In this document: piece after piece, positions 1 through 10,353 of the stretch | Position numbering within the stretch: the stretch's first letter is position 1 | Layout of the letters: the number at the start of each line of letters is the position of its first letter | Source: Pomphorhynchus laevis | Lineage: Eukaryota > Acanthocephala > Palaeacanthocephala > Echinorhynchida > Pomphorhynchidae | DNA: 64,000 bases | Assembly: GCA_012934845.2 (NCBI GenBank) | Contig: WNNJ02003378.1 | Coordinates: 1-64,000, forward strand | Direction: 5' to 3' | Made by a program: the position numbers and the translations under genes | Notes under the pieces: generated by a model | Told to the model about the DNA's origin: nothing | The model's database searches: none | What the model saw: the letters and a program-made list of their open reading frames with translations, nothing else

Positions 1-345
1 TAATATTTAATATTATATATATTAAATATTATATATGTATTTGGCCCCGCTGCTATGTTGGGTAGAGGAGTTAAGGGCCGAAACCTGATAGCATAGCAGT
101 TCCTCCTGATGACCTCTAATTCTTATTCTGATACAACGTCTGTTATTTATTAGTCAATTCATAAAAATGACGTTTATTTTAAATTTCATTTTTTTAACTT
201 GATTTAAATTATAGAAAATCTAAACAATTATTAATTTTATTATTTAATTATTAAATTTTGATTTAGCATTATTATGTTTTGTTTATTTTATAATTAAATT
301 AAATACGTAGACTCAGTTAGCTGATTTAATTATAATATATTTATA
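1..345 (+). repeat. Dispersed repeat, family R1, forward copy
   Basis: This is the left-most copy of a dispersed AT-rich repeat found at least nine times in the window. Its core, about 45-120, holds CTGCTATG at 50-57 and its complement CATAGCAG at 92-99, plus TAGAGG at 63-68 and CCTCTA at 113-118. The other end of the copy carries the recurrent motif ACTCAGTTAGCTGATTTAAT near 310-330. It has no coding capacity and no obvious terminal inverted repeats. It is probably a non-autonomous transposable element, class unknown. Confidence 0.8.
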
Positions 346-457
346 TTATATATTATAATATAATATAAATTATTTTATATTAAATAATATAAACATTTTG
401 CAATATCAAAATGCTAATTTTCTACAATTTAACCGGCTATTTCACCGTCAATATTAG

Positions 458-602
458 AGTTTTTTTATCTTTACATGATGCTAGCTGCGTTCAATGGCAT
501 ACAGATGACAGTAATAAGCTGATATTCTCCGACTATGGCGGATTCGTTTATCTAGCAGACATTAGTCGTAACGACGACGATGCGATTATATCAAAAATAC
601 AG
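458..602 (+). CDS. COP1: COP1-like WD40 protein, exon (first visible blade)
   Basis: This exon encodes the first visible WD40 blade of a protein resembling COP1 (RFWD2), the RING/WD40 substrate receptor of a CRL4-type ubiquitin ligase. The segment reading ASCVQWHTDDSNKL, FSDYGG, VYLAD corresponds to the COP1 blade with ISCISWS and SSDYEGTVILWD. A TTAG acceptor precedes 458, and the exon ends KIQ before a GTAAAC donor at 603, in phase 0. The next exon at 1868 continues in frame with the expected EH/AH..CWS motif. RING and coiled-coil exons must lie left of the window. The family call rests on matches spread over four exons in the correct order; the acceptor is the least certain border. Confidence 0.72.
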
Positions 603-839
603 GTAAACTATTGATTTTGCATGCAGTATTAGCATGCAAAATAATTTAAGAAGTTTGACACCATGCATTTATTTAGGTTTAATTTAAATATTATTAAAAT
701 ATTAAATTTACAATATACAAATCAACAAAATATTATTACAAGTTTATTAAAACTATTAAGCGAAAATTTTTTTAAATAATAAACACTATGCTTTATATTA
801 GAATAAGATATACTATGGATTAGAACTAGATAATCAAAT

Positions 840-1135
840 TTCATAATAGGAAATAAGTCATTAGCATGTATTTGGCCCGGCTGTTATGTTGAGTCGAAAA
901 ATAGATGCCGAAGCCTGATAACATAGCAGTTCCTTCTGATGCCCTCTAATCCTTATTCTTATACGTCGTCTGTCGTTTATTATTCAATTCATAAAAATTG
1001 ACTTTTATTTCAAATTTAAATTTTAACTTGATATAAATATAAATTGTATAAAATCTTATATAATTATTTATTATTTATCCTTAATTTTATTTATATAATA
1101 AAAAATACGTAGACTCAGTTACCTGAGCTGAATTT
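840..1135 (+). repeat. Dispersed repeat, family R1, diverged copy
   Basis: A diverged copy with the same order of motifs: CTGTTATG, then CATAGCAG, then CCCTCTAATCC, ending at ACTCAGTTACCTGAG near 1110. It lies in the intron between the first two COP1-like exons. In CTGTTATG/CATAGCAG the C-to-T change turns a C-G pair into a T-G wobble, so the stem could still form. Confidence 0.75.
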
Positions 1136-1867
1136 TAAACTCGACATCTATTAAAGTATATGCTTAAAGTTTAATATAAGTCAACAATTTATCCAAACGT
1201 ATTTCCAAAATTGATTTAATCTTTGCATTTTAATTTTGAATGGTTATTATGCCGAATCTTAGTGCAATCTATTAGTACAATAATGCTGTTTTTCATTAAA
1301 ATTACAACGCTATAGTCAACTGATAATTAATTACTCAATATAATTACGTTATCCAAGTAATTGCATAATAAATTTCATACTGTACAAACAATATCTTTAT
1401 CAAAAGTTATTACCTTTTCTTATTTTGTTTTTAGTTTTGTCAACTAATGCATCGGATTTTCGTACATATTACCAAATATATGTTGACTTTCAATTACAAT
1501 AACAATTTATTATTATTTAAATTTAATTTTAATCTTGAATAGAGACTATAAATATGTTTACTGTTTATATTAGTGATTTCAAAAAAGAGTTTATTCCATA
1601 AAAATGCAAGGGGCCACAAAAATCCATGGGGTTGATACAAGAGCATGCATAACATCGTGTTTTTAAACTGCGCATATGTTATGGTTGAGCGATCTAAGAG
1701 AACACGTTTCTTCAGGGCCATGAAGGGTTTACCGAATTAATTGAGAACGCTTATTTACATAGAAACTTTTATTAGAATATGTTTCTATCTTAAAATCTTA
1801 CGATATTTTTAATTGATATGACGTAAAAGCGAGTAGACTATTCTTGATAGCTTAATAATTGTCGCAG
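1136..1867. other. COP1-like intron remainder, no recognised feature
   Basis: AT-rich intron sequence between the repeat copy and the next exon. I see no coding segment and no clear repeat here. The minus-strand open frame at 1494-1721 has no recognisable motif. Confidence 0.5.
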
Positions 1868-1949
1868 GCACATCGTGATAAATGCTGGTCAATTGACGTT
1901 CACCCGTACTTTCCCAAACTGATAGCAACTGCTTCACAAGATCGCACAG
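1868..1949 (+). CDS. COP1: COP1-like WD40 protein, exon
   Basis: Starts after a GTCGCAG acceptor in phase 0 and reads AHRDKCWSIDVHPYFPKLIA then TASQDRT. This matches the COP1 blade with EHEKRCWSVDF and PKLLASGSDD. The donor is the GT at 1950, after the first base of a codon. A short intron of about 76 bases follows. Compared with vertebrate COP1, the W-x-x end of this blade (VKLWS) is missing or lies in a segment I cannot place, so the exact 3' border could differ by a few codons. Confidence 0.7.
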
Positions 1950-2025
1950 GTTGTTCTTTTACCCTATCTACTTTATAGTAAATTATCTGTTTTAGTAAAA
2001 ATTCTTGATACCGATTATTGCAGAG

Positions 2026-2233
2026 CTGCAATGAAAATAGCATTGCCATGCGCATCTTCAAGTTGTGGTTTCTCTCCATCATCTTCAAAAAAAATGATCG
2101 TTGTTGGTTTAGCTGATCACGTTGCCTTGATATTTGATTTACGAAACACGCGAAAACCTTACTCAAAGCCAATCATACATAATGGTCCGTTGGCGTATTC
2201 GATGTTTTTAGATGAAAACGATATTCTAACAAG
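2026..2233 (+). CDS. COP1: COP1-like WD40 protein, exon
   Basis: Carries CGFSPSSSKKM, then GLADHVALIFDLRNTRKP and GPLAYSMFLDENDILT. These align with the COP1 segments VKFSPSS, CADHCVHYYDLRNTKQP and AVSYAKFVSGEEIVS, which is the most diagnostic match for this family. An acceptor ending GCAGAG before 2026 keeps the frame with the previous exon. The donor is GTACGC at 2234, leaving two bases of a codon (AG) to be completed by C at 4571 to give serine. Confidence 0.78.
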
Positions 2234-2705
2234 GTACGCTTTAATATTCGACTATTAAAAGTTAATATTTAGTATAATTAAGTTTTATTATGGGAATATG
2301 TTGTTTTTATAATCACATTTTAGATTTAACATACTTTTCAAATCAAATATCAAAACATAATCTACTGTTAGAAAAAATCATAATTCGGTGTGATTCAAAT
2401 TAATGTTATCGCCGTTATAATGATATAGAAAGTCAATATATTTAATATTTTGTGTATATATATGTCACTGCTTTATGCGGTAGAACAAATCCCACCTTTG
2501 GATAATGCTAGTCGATAATACATAGGACGGGGGCAGCTGGCTGATCGTACACAAGCTGAGTACATGGATTATCAAGCACAATGTAAAACGAAAGTGATAT
2601 GGTCAACAAATTTTGAATATTATATCTAAGATCGACGATAGCTATATAACTAGAGACAAACGTATTTATATCTATATATATAGAAAAAGTATTTGTAAAA
2701 TAGGT

Positions 2706-2855
2706 TCATGTAATATCTATTGCAATACGTCGGAATACTCGTTTAATTAAATCCACTTCAAAGTTATTACTTTGTACTTGATCCGATTCCAAATGAATAA
2801 CTCGTTGATTTTTTCCATACAAGTAAATCTGCTTGTTTGATGACAGCTTTAGTTG
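2706..2855 (-). CDS. Possible terminal exon of an unknown minus-strand gene
   Basis: On the minus strand a TTTCAG acceptor is followed at 2855 by an open segment reading QLKLSSNKQIYLYGKNQRV and further charged residues, ending RRIAIDIT and a TGA. The composition looks protein-like, not random AT-rich translation. It lies antisense within a COP1-like intron. I recognise no family and found no partner exon, so it may be chance. Confidence 0.25.
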   Translation of the reverse strand, partial: QLKLSSNKQIYLYGKNQRVIHLESDQVQSNNFEVDLIKRVFRRIAIDIT

Positions 2856-3567
2856 CTGAAATATTGGAAAAAAATTAATTTTTCTACAAAAAGAAGAATA
2901 TATCAATATATCTGCTTTTTTTGAGCTGAAGCAAAAAATGTACAGCAAGAATAAAATATTTGGTAAATACAGAATTATACTTAAATAATTTCTTAGTAAC
3001 TTTAAAACTTAATTAATTTACAAAGAATATATTTAGACATAAACGTACCCGATTACCGCACTGAACATTTAAAAATGACAAAAAAAAACAGCTATTGAAA
3101 TATTGCATTGATTAATATTATAAGTATTGATTTTGTGTTTTTGATTACATCTGATTTCAATAATAGAGTAATAATTTATATAATAAATAGTAAATATTGT
3201 AATAAAATTTCCAAAGGAACCAGGAAAATATTTGCTTAAAATTGAGATATAAAAGTAGAAATATGTCAGTATTATCAACAAGTTTTAAAGTGTAACAAAT
3301 TGGAGTGGAGTAACAACCTCCAGTGGTGTATATATACATTTAGCTATGTTATTTTTGGTAGGGGATCGTATTCTAGTAATCTATAAGAAACCTACCCTAT
3401 ATGTGTAATCCGCTAGCCGGATTATTGTCTTTCATGCTGTCACTTGCAATGAATGTTTTTAATTTAACTTGAATGCATCTGTGAGTTGAAATTCTTCTGA
3501 TTGTGGCACAATATTATCCTCACAGGTATTTTTCCTATTCTTGATACAGCAGGACGCTACTAATCAG

Positions 3568-3621
3568 TCTGGGTGGGTCTCATCAGCTGCTGACCCAGAA
3601 CAACATTTCACGTTTCGACCC
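3568..3621 (-). ncRNA. Structured RNA-like module with hammerhead-type boxes, copy A
   Basis: On the minus strand the order is GGGTC, GAAA (3613-3616), a hairpin ACGT-GAA-ATGT, then TCTGGGT, CTGATGA (3580-3586) and GACCC (3575-3579). GGGTC and GACCC are fully complementary and flank the two boxes as helix II does in a hammerhead. A second stem, TCTGGGT/ACCCAGA (3568-3574 with 3593-3599), overlaps it in a pseudoknot or alternative fold. A proper hammerhead helix I is not seen. Confidence 0.4.
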
Positions 3622-3800
3622 TTATTATCTGCTTACTTGGTACACTGGTGCTGATCGTCTTTGAAGTCAGGACGTATGTATCGCCATTCAACGCTCCATT
3701 TACTAGGCTGGCTACTCCAGTGGTGTAGATATACATTTTTGTATATTACTTCTGGTAGGGATCGTATTCTAACGATATATTATAGACCTATCGAATGTGT

Positions 3801-3821
3801 GTGATCCGCTAGACGGATCAC
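3801..3821. other. Covarying hairpin in second SINE-like unit
   Basis: GTGATCCG and CGGATCAC form a perfect 8-bp hairpin with the loop CTAGA. The equivalent place in the first unit (3405-3425) reads GTAATCCG and CGGATTAT with the loop CTAGC. One A-T pair has become G-C and a terminal G-T wobble has become G-C. Confidence 0.6.
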
Positions 3822-4171
3822 TGCTTTTCATGTTGCCACTTGCAATGAATGTTTCTAATTTAACTTAATTGCATCTGTGAGCTGAAATTCTTCTGATTGT
3901 AGTATGACATTATCCTCACAGTATTATTGTCCCTATTCTTGATACATCATGAATCTACTAATCATACTGGGTGGGCATCATCAGCTGCTGAATCAGACCT
4001 ACATCTCACGTTTCGACGTGTATTATTTGTTTTTTTTTCGTACACTGGTGCTGATCAGATTCGAACTATGAACGTATCTATCGCAATTCAACGTTACATC
4101 CACTTGTGGTACGATATTATCCTCACAGGTATTTCGTTCCTATTCTTGATACAGCAGGACGCTACTAATCA

Positions 4172-4226
4172 GTCTGGGTGGGTCTCATCAGCTGCTGACC
4201 CAGACCTACATTTCACGTTTCGACCC
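4172..4226 (-). ncRNA. Structured RNA-like module with hammerhead-type boxes, copy C
   Basis: The best-preserved SINE copy. On the minus strand: GGGTC (4222-4226), GAAA (4218-4221), ACGTGAAATGT hairpin, then A as a possible NUH-type residue, GTCTGGGT (4198-4205 region), CTGATGA (4185-4191), GACCC (4180-4184) and ACCCAGAC (4172-4179). Two stems are possible: GGGTC/GACCC and GTCTGGGT/ACCCAGAC. A B-box-like sequence lies about 35 nt upstream on the same strand. A decayed copy B (CTGATGA at 3978-3984) lies between A and C. Confidence 0.42.
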
Positions 4227-4570
4227 TTATTATCTGCTTACTCCGTACACTGGTGCTGATCGGATTCGAACTTAGGACGTATGTATCCCGATTGTCACTG
4301 GCTGCTCCAGGGGTGTATATATAAATTTCTGTATATAAAAATATAAAACATATTTTTCTTGCATGTCAGAATATTTTCGAGTAAAAAGTAAAAGGCTGTG
4401 CGTTTTTAAAACTGTTCAAATTATAAGTTTATATTACAAAATTAAGTCAATTATTTTCAATTTCTTTTAAAAAATACTTGCTTTAAATATTTTTGTGTCA
4501 TTTCTTATGCGTTTTCAAACAAACGATTATATTAGTGACTAATCTGATTTTATGCTATTCATATGTTAAG

Positions 4571-4763
4571 CGCAGCGGCGTGTGAAATTAAAATTTCGTC
4601 AGTATTTGATGGAAGCTGTAAAATGAGAATGGGTAACCACGAGAATAGAAGATATTTTGTAGGACTAACTCACAACAATGGTGATTATATTCTTAGTGGA
4701 AGTGAGAATGGATACGTTCATTTGTATGTTCCAGAATTACCAGTTCCAGTTATTTCAAATGAG
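4571..4763 (+). CDS. COP1: COP1-like WD40 protein, exon
   Basis: Reads SAAACEIKISSVFDGSCKM, then NRRYFVGLTHNNGDYILSGS and ENGYVHLY. It aligns with COP1 SASTDSQLKLW, NFVGLASNGDYIACGSENN and SLYLY. The phase fits the previous exon exactly: AG from 2232-2233 plus C at 4571. The donor is GTAATT at 4764, phase 0. The final COP1 blade (VSAVCWR and IKVLELV in vertebrates) should follow, but I could not find it in the next 5 kb. It may lie far downstream past the repeat arrays, or this copy may be incomplete. Confidence 0.78.
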
Positions 4764-6039
4764 GTAATTTGGATATACTTTATATTCGAGTATTTGTGTA
4801 TATTTATCCATTTTAAAATAGAATTACTACTTACAGAGGGTGTTTCACTTAAGCAAAGGAAACACATTCGAATAATATGAATGAAAAAAAATTATATTTT
4901 GGTTAAAATTAAAGAAAAATATATAAAATTGCAGCTAAACAATTTAAATATTAACACATTTTGTTAAATCATATAATGAACCGTTTTTGATCAATAATAT
5001 AAAAAATACAATCTTACGGTTGGAACGTTTCAATGCAATATGTTTAGCAATAGTGTAACATATTCAATTATATTATATCATAAGCAGCATAACAATTGTT
5101 TACCAGATACAATTAGTTGCAATAAAGGGATCATTTACATTTTATAAAATACAGCTTAATAAAAAGAAAAAAATCGATCAGATACAAATAAAGATTTATA
5201 TGAGAAATAAGATAGTTCTGAGTGAATCGTTTATCAACAATGTGGCAACAATGCAAGAAACGACACAACGATTGCTAGTACCGGTTCGTCATTGTTTTGA
5301 CTCATCAGTGCCGGGTACCTCCCACTGCTGGATACAGAAGAGAACCAACAGACGGCTTGAGCATGTCAAAACATTTTTCTAAATTTAAATACTTATATTT
5401 AAAAATTCATATATTTAATTCGAAACATTTCGGATTGATTACATAGGCTAATCTTAATGGTTTTCGCTGTTAGATAATTATCACAATCTTTTATTAATAA
5501 AATTGTATATGTAAAAATACAATAAAATATACAATTCATTGTTTCCTGTGTATAGGGAGCATTTTATAAAACAAAACTCCACAAAATTGTATGTGAATTT
5601 AATCGTTCACGAAGTCTGTTCAATTTTTGTGAGCAGACAGAACAGTCATATAGGTTTTGTCTAGTAAATGATAATATTAATATCAGAATGCGAGCAAAAG
5701 AATTTGCAAATTATGTTTCTTATTGTTTAATGCTAATTCCAACGAAAATAAACTAAAAATAATTGAATTTTCAAACATGTTCATATTCGGATTATATTTA
5801 CAAGTACATATTATATACGTGGAATACGAATTAGATAACTTTTTTAATTTTTAAGAAAAAATCAAATTGTGTTTGAAAACCGTGTAAATGTTTTGAATTT
5901 GTTTTTGCAAATTCCACTAATTGATCACTATATATTACATTAATTTAATGTAAATTATTGTAATTCAATAAAATTATGAATTGCAAAAATTCAATTAAAT
6001 TACACTAATTTAATTGCAATATAAACTATTTCATTATTA
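4764..6039. other. No recognised gene; AT-rich with a possible LINE 3' scrap
   Basis: AT-rich intron or intergenic DNA. Around 5625-5690 the sequence GTGAGCAGACAGAACAG followed by short TAAT-rich repeats resembles the 3' tails of the CR1-like LINEs at 21480 and 60470, so a small LINE remnant may lie here. The frame at 5200-5382 has no recognisable motif. Confidence 0.4.
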
Positions 6040-7190
6040 TAGTCTACATGATGCACTTTTATAGTCAAATTATTGCGCTCGTATAGTAAACTCCTTGCGT
6101 TGTAATAGTCTAATTATTGCGTTAGTATAGTACATTATTATGGTCCACCACTTTAGTCCAATCGAATTATTGCAAACTCGTTGTTATAGAATAGTCGTTA
6201 TTACATTCCATTAGTTATTATAGTATACTTGTTACTATAGTCTACTCAGTGTTATATTCCACTCGTTATTATAATTAACTCGTTATTATAGTCCACTCAT
6301 TGTTATAGTTTACTCGTTACTATAGTCCACCCAGTGCCATAGTCCACCCGTTATTATAGTCCACTCAGTGTTATATTCCACTCGTTATTATAATTAACTC
6401 GTTATTATAGTCCACTCATTGTTATAGTTTACTCGTTACTATAGTCCACCCAGTGCCATAGTCCACCCGTTATTATAGTCCACTAGTTATTACTACTCGT
6501 TTTTATAGTTCACTTATTATAGTCCACTAGTTATTACTACTCGTTTTTATAGTTCACTTAATGTAATAGTCTACTCGCTATTATAGTTCACTCGTTATTA
6601 TAGTACACTCGTTATTATAATTCACTCGTTATTATAGTCAACTCATTGTTATAGTTCACTCGTTATTATAGTTCACTAGTTATTATAGTCTATTAGTTAT
6701 TATAGTTCACTAGTTATTATAGTTCACTAGTTATTATAGTTCACTAGTTATTATAGTTCACTAGTTATTATAGTTCACTAGTTATTATAGTTCACTAGTT
6801 ACTTTAGTCTACAGGTTGTTATAGTCCACTCATTACTATAGTTCACTCGTTATTTTAGTCCACTCGTTATGATAGTTCACTCGTTACTATGGTCCACACA
6901 ATGTCATAGTCCATTCGTTATTATAGTTAACTCGTTACTATAGTCTACTCAATGTCATAGTCCACTCGTTATTATAGTCCACTAGCTTTTATAGTCTACT
7001 CGTTATTATAGTCCACTCGTTATTATAGTCCACTAGCTTTCATAGTCTACTCGTTATTATAGTCCACTTGTTATTATAGTCCACTTGTTATTATAGTCCA
7101 ATTGTTATTATAGTCCACTTGTTATTATAGTCTATTATTATTTTCCATTATTATAATCCACTCTTTATTATAGTTTATTTTTATTGTTCA
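6040..7190. repeat. 17-bp minisatellite with higher-order duplication
   Basis: About 65 tandem, diverged copies of a 17-bp unit close to ACTCGTTATTATAGTCC. Within it a block of about 119 bp (seven units) is duplicated back-to-back near 6245-6482, and a run of nearly identical copies (CTAGTTATTATAGTTCA) spans about 6670-6800. No coding sense. Confidence 0.9.
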
Positions 7191-7859
7191 TCAAATTTTG
7201 TAGTGGAGGACGCCTTGCTAATTCTGATAAACTTTCGCTAGACTGTCGACCCATCGAATTCGTCAACTCTTAGAAAAATCTAATCATCCATCAAACCTCC
7301 ACATAGTTATTGCATCTTCTTTTTAAAGAGTACTTTCGGCCACATATACATATCGAATACTTTCAAGTTTATCTTTACACGGTGTCATTCGATTCTTTAA
7401 GGTTATGTTAGAACACATAACTTACGCTCTACCTGTCATATCGATATTTTAAGTATCAACTTTAAGCAGTTAGATGCAATTGGCGCTTCATTTAAAAAGT
7501 TCTTGGCCTATCATCTAAAATTCATTTCACGCCTATTGCATCAATCACATCGATTAAATCCTATCAGTAGGCTATCAACAAAATTTTCGGTTCCCTGAAA
7601 CATCCTCATTCAAACAACACACAACAATTTACTGCTAAGCTTTTATAATCGACCCTGAAAAATCCTCAGCATCAAATACCTTGAAATCACTATGGTATTA
7701 ACCTTCGCAAAAAGAAAATACCACTTTGTCCACGCCCATTTACATAGGTATCACGATAAGCTTTGCATAATCCTTATACCAGGTACGACCGTTCGAATTT
7801 TTCCGCTGTAAATTTTGTCACATTCAATGTTCATCAATTTTACATCTGTAACATTAAAA
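7191..7859. other. No gene seen between minisatellite and LINE relic
   Basis: Less AT-extreme sequence with no sustained open frame. It may include the decayed 3' end of the adjacent minus-strand LINE relic. Confidence 0.4.
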
Positions 7860-8906
7860 ATATATTTATTTTTTACGTGGCAAATGCGTGCGAATCTAAA
7901 TCATGTGTCGAAAAAGTGGGAACGGGGGAGGTATTTGAATGTAATAAAGGAGGGAGCGCGGCGGACGTAGAGAGGGAGATGATTCCAGGCGAATGGGACG
8001 GCTACGAGGAAGGATTTGAGACCGTAGTTGTTGGATTAATTGGGAACGTGGAGTAAGATGAAATGATGAGAACGCAGCGATAGAGAGGTAGGGCGAGTGT
8101 CGTCTAAAAAAGGGCGATTGATGAACAACGGGGAGTCGACAGCGATGAGACGAAAAGTTACGAGAAGACGGAGTTTGATGCGGATGTGGATGGTAGGGTC
8201 AGAAGAGTTGGGCAAGATGTGTGGATGTGTGGTCGAAGCGACGGAGACGTAGGAGCACTCGAACGGCGGAGTTGATGACGCGTTGTAGGGGTGGGATGAT
8301 GGATTTTGAAGAATTAACGAAAAGGCTGAGGCAGTAATCGATTTTAGGGAAAAGAAGCGATGAAAGAAGATACATACAAGATCGGACGTCGATAAGGGGG
8401 CGGATACGGCGGATGTCACGGAAAATTAGGTTAGACGAGCAAACCTTGTCGCGGACGAAGGGTTTAAGGGAAGGGTGATTATCGAAATGGAAGCATAAGA
8501 AAGTGAGATTGTGAACTATTGGATGATTGGTGGCAAAATATGCAGGAGGAGGAGATATGTTAGGTTGACGAAGGAGGATCCACAATTTTTTAAACTTGTC
8601 GGGGTTTAGAACGAGATGGAGATTAGAGAGACGTTTGTAGGTAGAAGAAATACAGTTGGAGGCAGAAATGGCAATATCGTGTATGCGATGGGTAGGTGCA
8701 TGAGTATAGATGATGTCATCGGCGTATTGCATGACGTTAAAGGAGTAAGGTTTGATAATCGGAGAGAGATCGTCAAGCAGAAGAGAGAAAAACGGGGAAC
8801 CTAGGACTGAACCTTGTGGACCTCGCAGAAAATAGAGATGGGATGGAAGGAGGATGAAGTTGAACATACGCGAATGCTGTAGTAGCAAATTTAACAGCTT
8901 AAACAT
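7860..8906 (-). mobile_element. L2-like LINE relic, reverse transcriptase C-terminal half
   Basis: On the minus strand a 235-residue frame (8199-8906) holds the RT palm: GPQGSVLGSPFFSLLLDDL, then VMQYADDIIYTHAPTHR, then a thumb region with LTFLCFHFDN and the tail SAVRVLLRLRRFDH. Similarity continues in shifted frames to about 7870, with CAPxxWNxLP-like decay. QYADD plus I/YTHAP and the LLRL..HIS-type tail are typical of the L2 branch of the CR1 group. EN and the RT amino half are missing, so it is a 5'-truncated, frameshifted copy. It appears GC-richer than its surroundings. Confidence 0.75.
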
Positions 8907-8949
8907 ACAAGGACGTTAATGGGAGGACGTGAGAAAACACACAAGGATA

Positions 8950-9367
8950 TAAATGGTTATAGAATTCAGATGAATTTTTCTGTGGCGATCGCCAAACCAA
9001 CATAAGACTCATGCAATTGCAACATTAATTCATTGATTTTTGAAAATATCCATTAAATAATAAATGATTAATACATTGAGGAAAGTTAATTATCTGTGGA
9101 TGATAAAAAACGATGAAATATTTTGAACTACTTCAAATTATGATATACCCACTTCATAAGCTTAAAAATAAAATTTCTTAACAATAACAAAGCTAGAATT
9201 CTATCTTTAAATTTCAGCTGACTAGCTGTTCTACCAGCGCCTTAAGTTTTCGACCGGTAAGCTAATCTATTTTTATTTTAGATTATTATTCTAATTTTGG
9301 TTATAGAATTCTGATGAATTTTTCTGTGGCGATCGCCAAGGCAACATACGACTCATGCAATTGCAAG
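8950..9367. repeat. Pair of ~70-bp direct repeats 346 bp apart
   Basis: The sequence beginning TGGTTATAGAATTC and running through TGTGGCGATCGCCAA to CATGCAATTGCAA occurs at about 8952-9019 and again at 9298-9367 with only a few differences. The first copy abuts the LINE relic. They may be the ends of an unknown element or a tandem duplication. Confidence 0.7.
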
Positions 9368-9953
9368 CTATACCAAAAGACAAGAGCATCATAGATGCAT
9401 TTAAAAGCAATCTTTATCAGCGGAACAAAGGTCTGTTCAGATAGTCTGTCTCGGATGACTTGCGGCAATGTTTACAGTGCATGCTGCATTTACAATGTAT
9501 GCTGTTTTTAAAGTATCATTTGTTAAATTTGCAAATTAATCAGACCTTCTCCCGTATAACTGATAATTAAATTAATCAGTGCAGCAAACATATCGGCTTG
9601 ATCAGCGCACAAAAATATACGGATAATTGTAGTGTTTGTGGTTTTGCATTTGGTGATGATCTTTACACCATATCGATATTCACAATGTTATTTCTGATTA
9701 TTTGTGGATGTGCATTCAGTGGCTTAATGTATTTATATTAGTTTTGACCGTTTGTACTGTAGTTTCTGACTTTAAAAAATTATTTTTATATATATTATAT
9801 CTAATTCTCTTTAGAAAGTTTTAAAGTTTTATTTTACCGCTTACTTTGTAATATTATTTTACTACTACTGAAACGATTTTAGTTATGTAGCCTTCTTTTT
9901 CTGTTAAAAAAAACTAAATTCGGAAAATAATAATCAAATATTAAAATTTTTGA
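9368..9953. other. No recognised feature
   Basis: AT-rich sequence without a sustained open frame or a repeat I can place. Confidence 0.4.
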
Positions 9954-10288
9954 TGACACCACTTTGCTTCAATCCTATAAGCCAACAACAGTACGCTACA
10001 TTTCAGTATCGGTGGATCCCATCAGTTACTGATCTAATATCTACATTCCACGATTCGGACCTTTTAATGCTGGATGATGATCACTTGACGCTTCTGCTTT
10101 TTAGGCATTTAATTTTTTTAATGAAAGACTTTCGCTTTACATTTTGCAAATTTAATTGAAATCATTTCTGATTTCAAATTAAATCAGCGTTGGTAGGAGA
10201 CGGATCTACCTTCAATGATGAGGTCCATCAATAATGTAATGCAGCGTACTACTGTTGGCTTATATGATTGAAGCAATGTGCAGTGTCA
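9954..10288. mobile_element. Foldback / MITE-like element with long inverted arms
   Basis: TGACAC at 9954-9959 is mirrored by GTGTCA at 10283-10288. The arms continue with TTGCTTCAATCCTATAAGCC against its near-complement ending GATTGAAGCAA. The inner arm carries a decayed version of the SINE module (minus strand GAAT, CTGATGG). The element is a diverged relative of the foldback at 28876-29390. It encodes no protein. Confidence 0.7.
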
Positions 10289-10353
10289 CAAAAAAACTAA
10301 TTGTAACAATGAATGCAAAATTAAATTAACTTAAAAAACCCAATATTACGATT

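Larger units (their letters stand above)
3300..4330 (-). repeat. Tandem SINE-like element, about 2.5 units of ~400 bp
   Basis: CAGTGGTGTA recurs at 3321 and 3718, a period of 397 bp. A third, partial unit runs from about 4100 to 4325. Read on the minus strand, the complete unit carries a sequence close to a Pol III B box (AGTTCGAATCC at 4262-4272, consensus GGTTCGANNCC). About 35 nt after it comes a compact module with GAAA and CTGATGA boxes. An A box is not clear. A hairpin at 3405-3425 recurs with compensatory change at 3801-3821. Tandem units with a Pol III-like promoter and a hammerhead-like module recall the schistosome Sm-alpha repeats; that likeness is inference. The element sits in a COP1-like intron. 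Confidence 0.65.

Noticed and set aside
45-120. GAAAC followed by CTGATGA in the R1 repeat as a hammerhead ribozyme
   Set aside because: The bases next to GAAA and CTGATGA cannot form helix II, no helix I or III is adjacent, and the CTGATGA box is not kept in other copies (CTGATGC near 935).
5200-5382. Plus-strand 60-codon frame as a COP1-like exon
   Set aside because: Does not resemble the expected last WD40 blade and lacks convincing splice borders.
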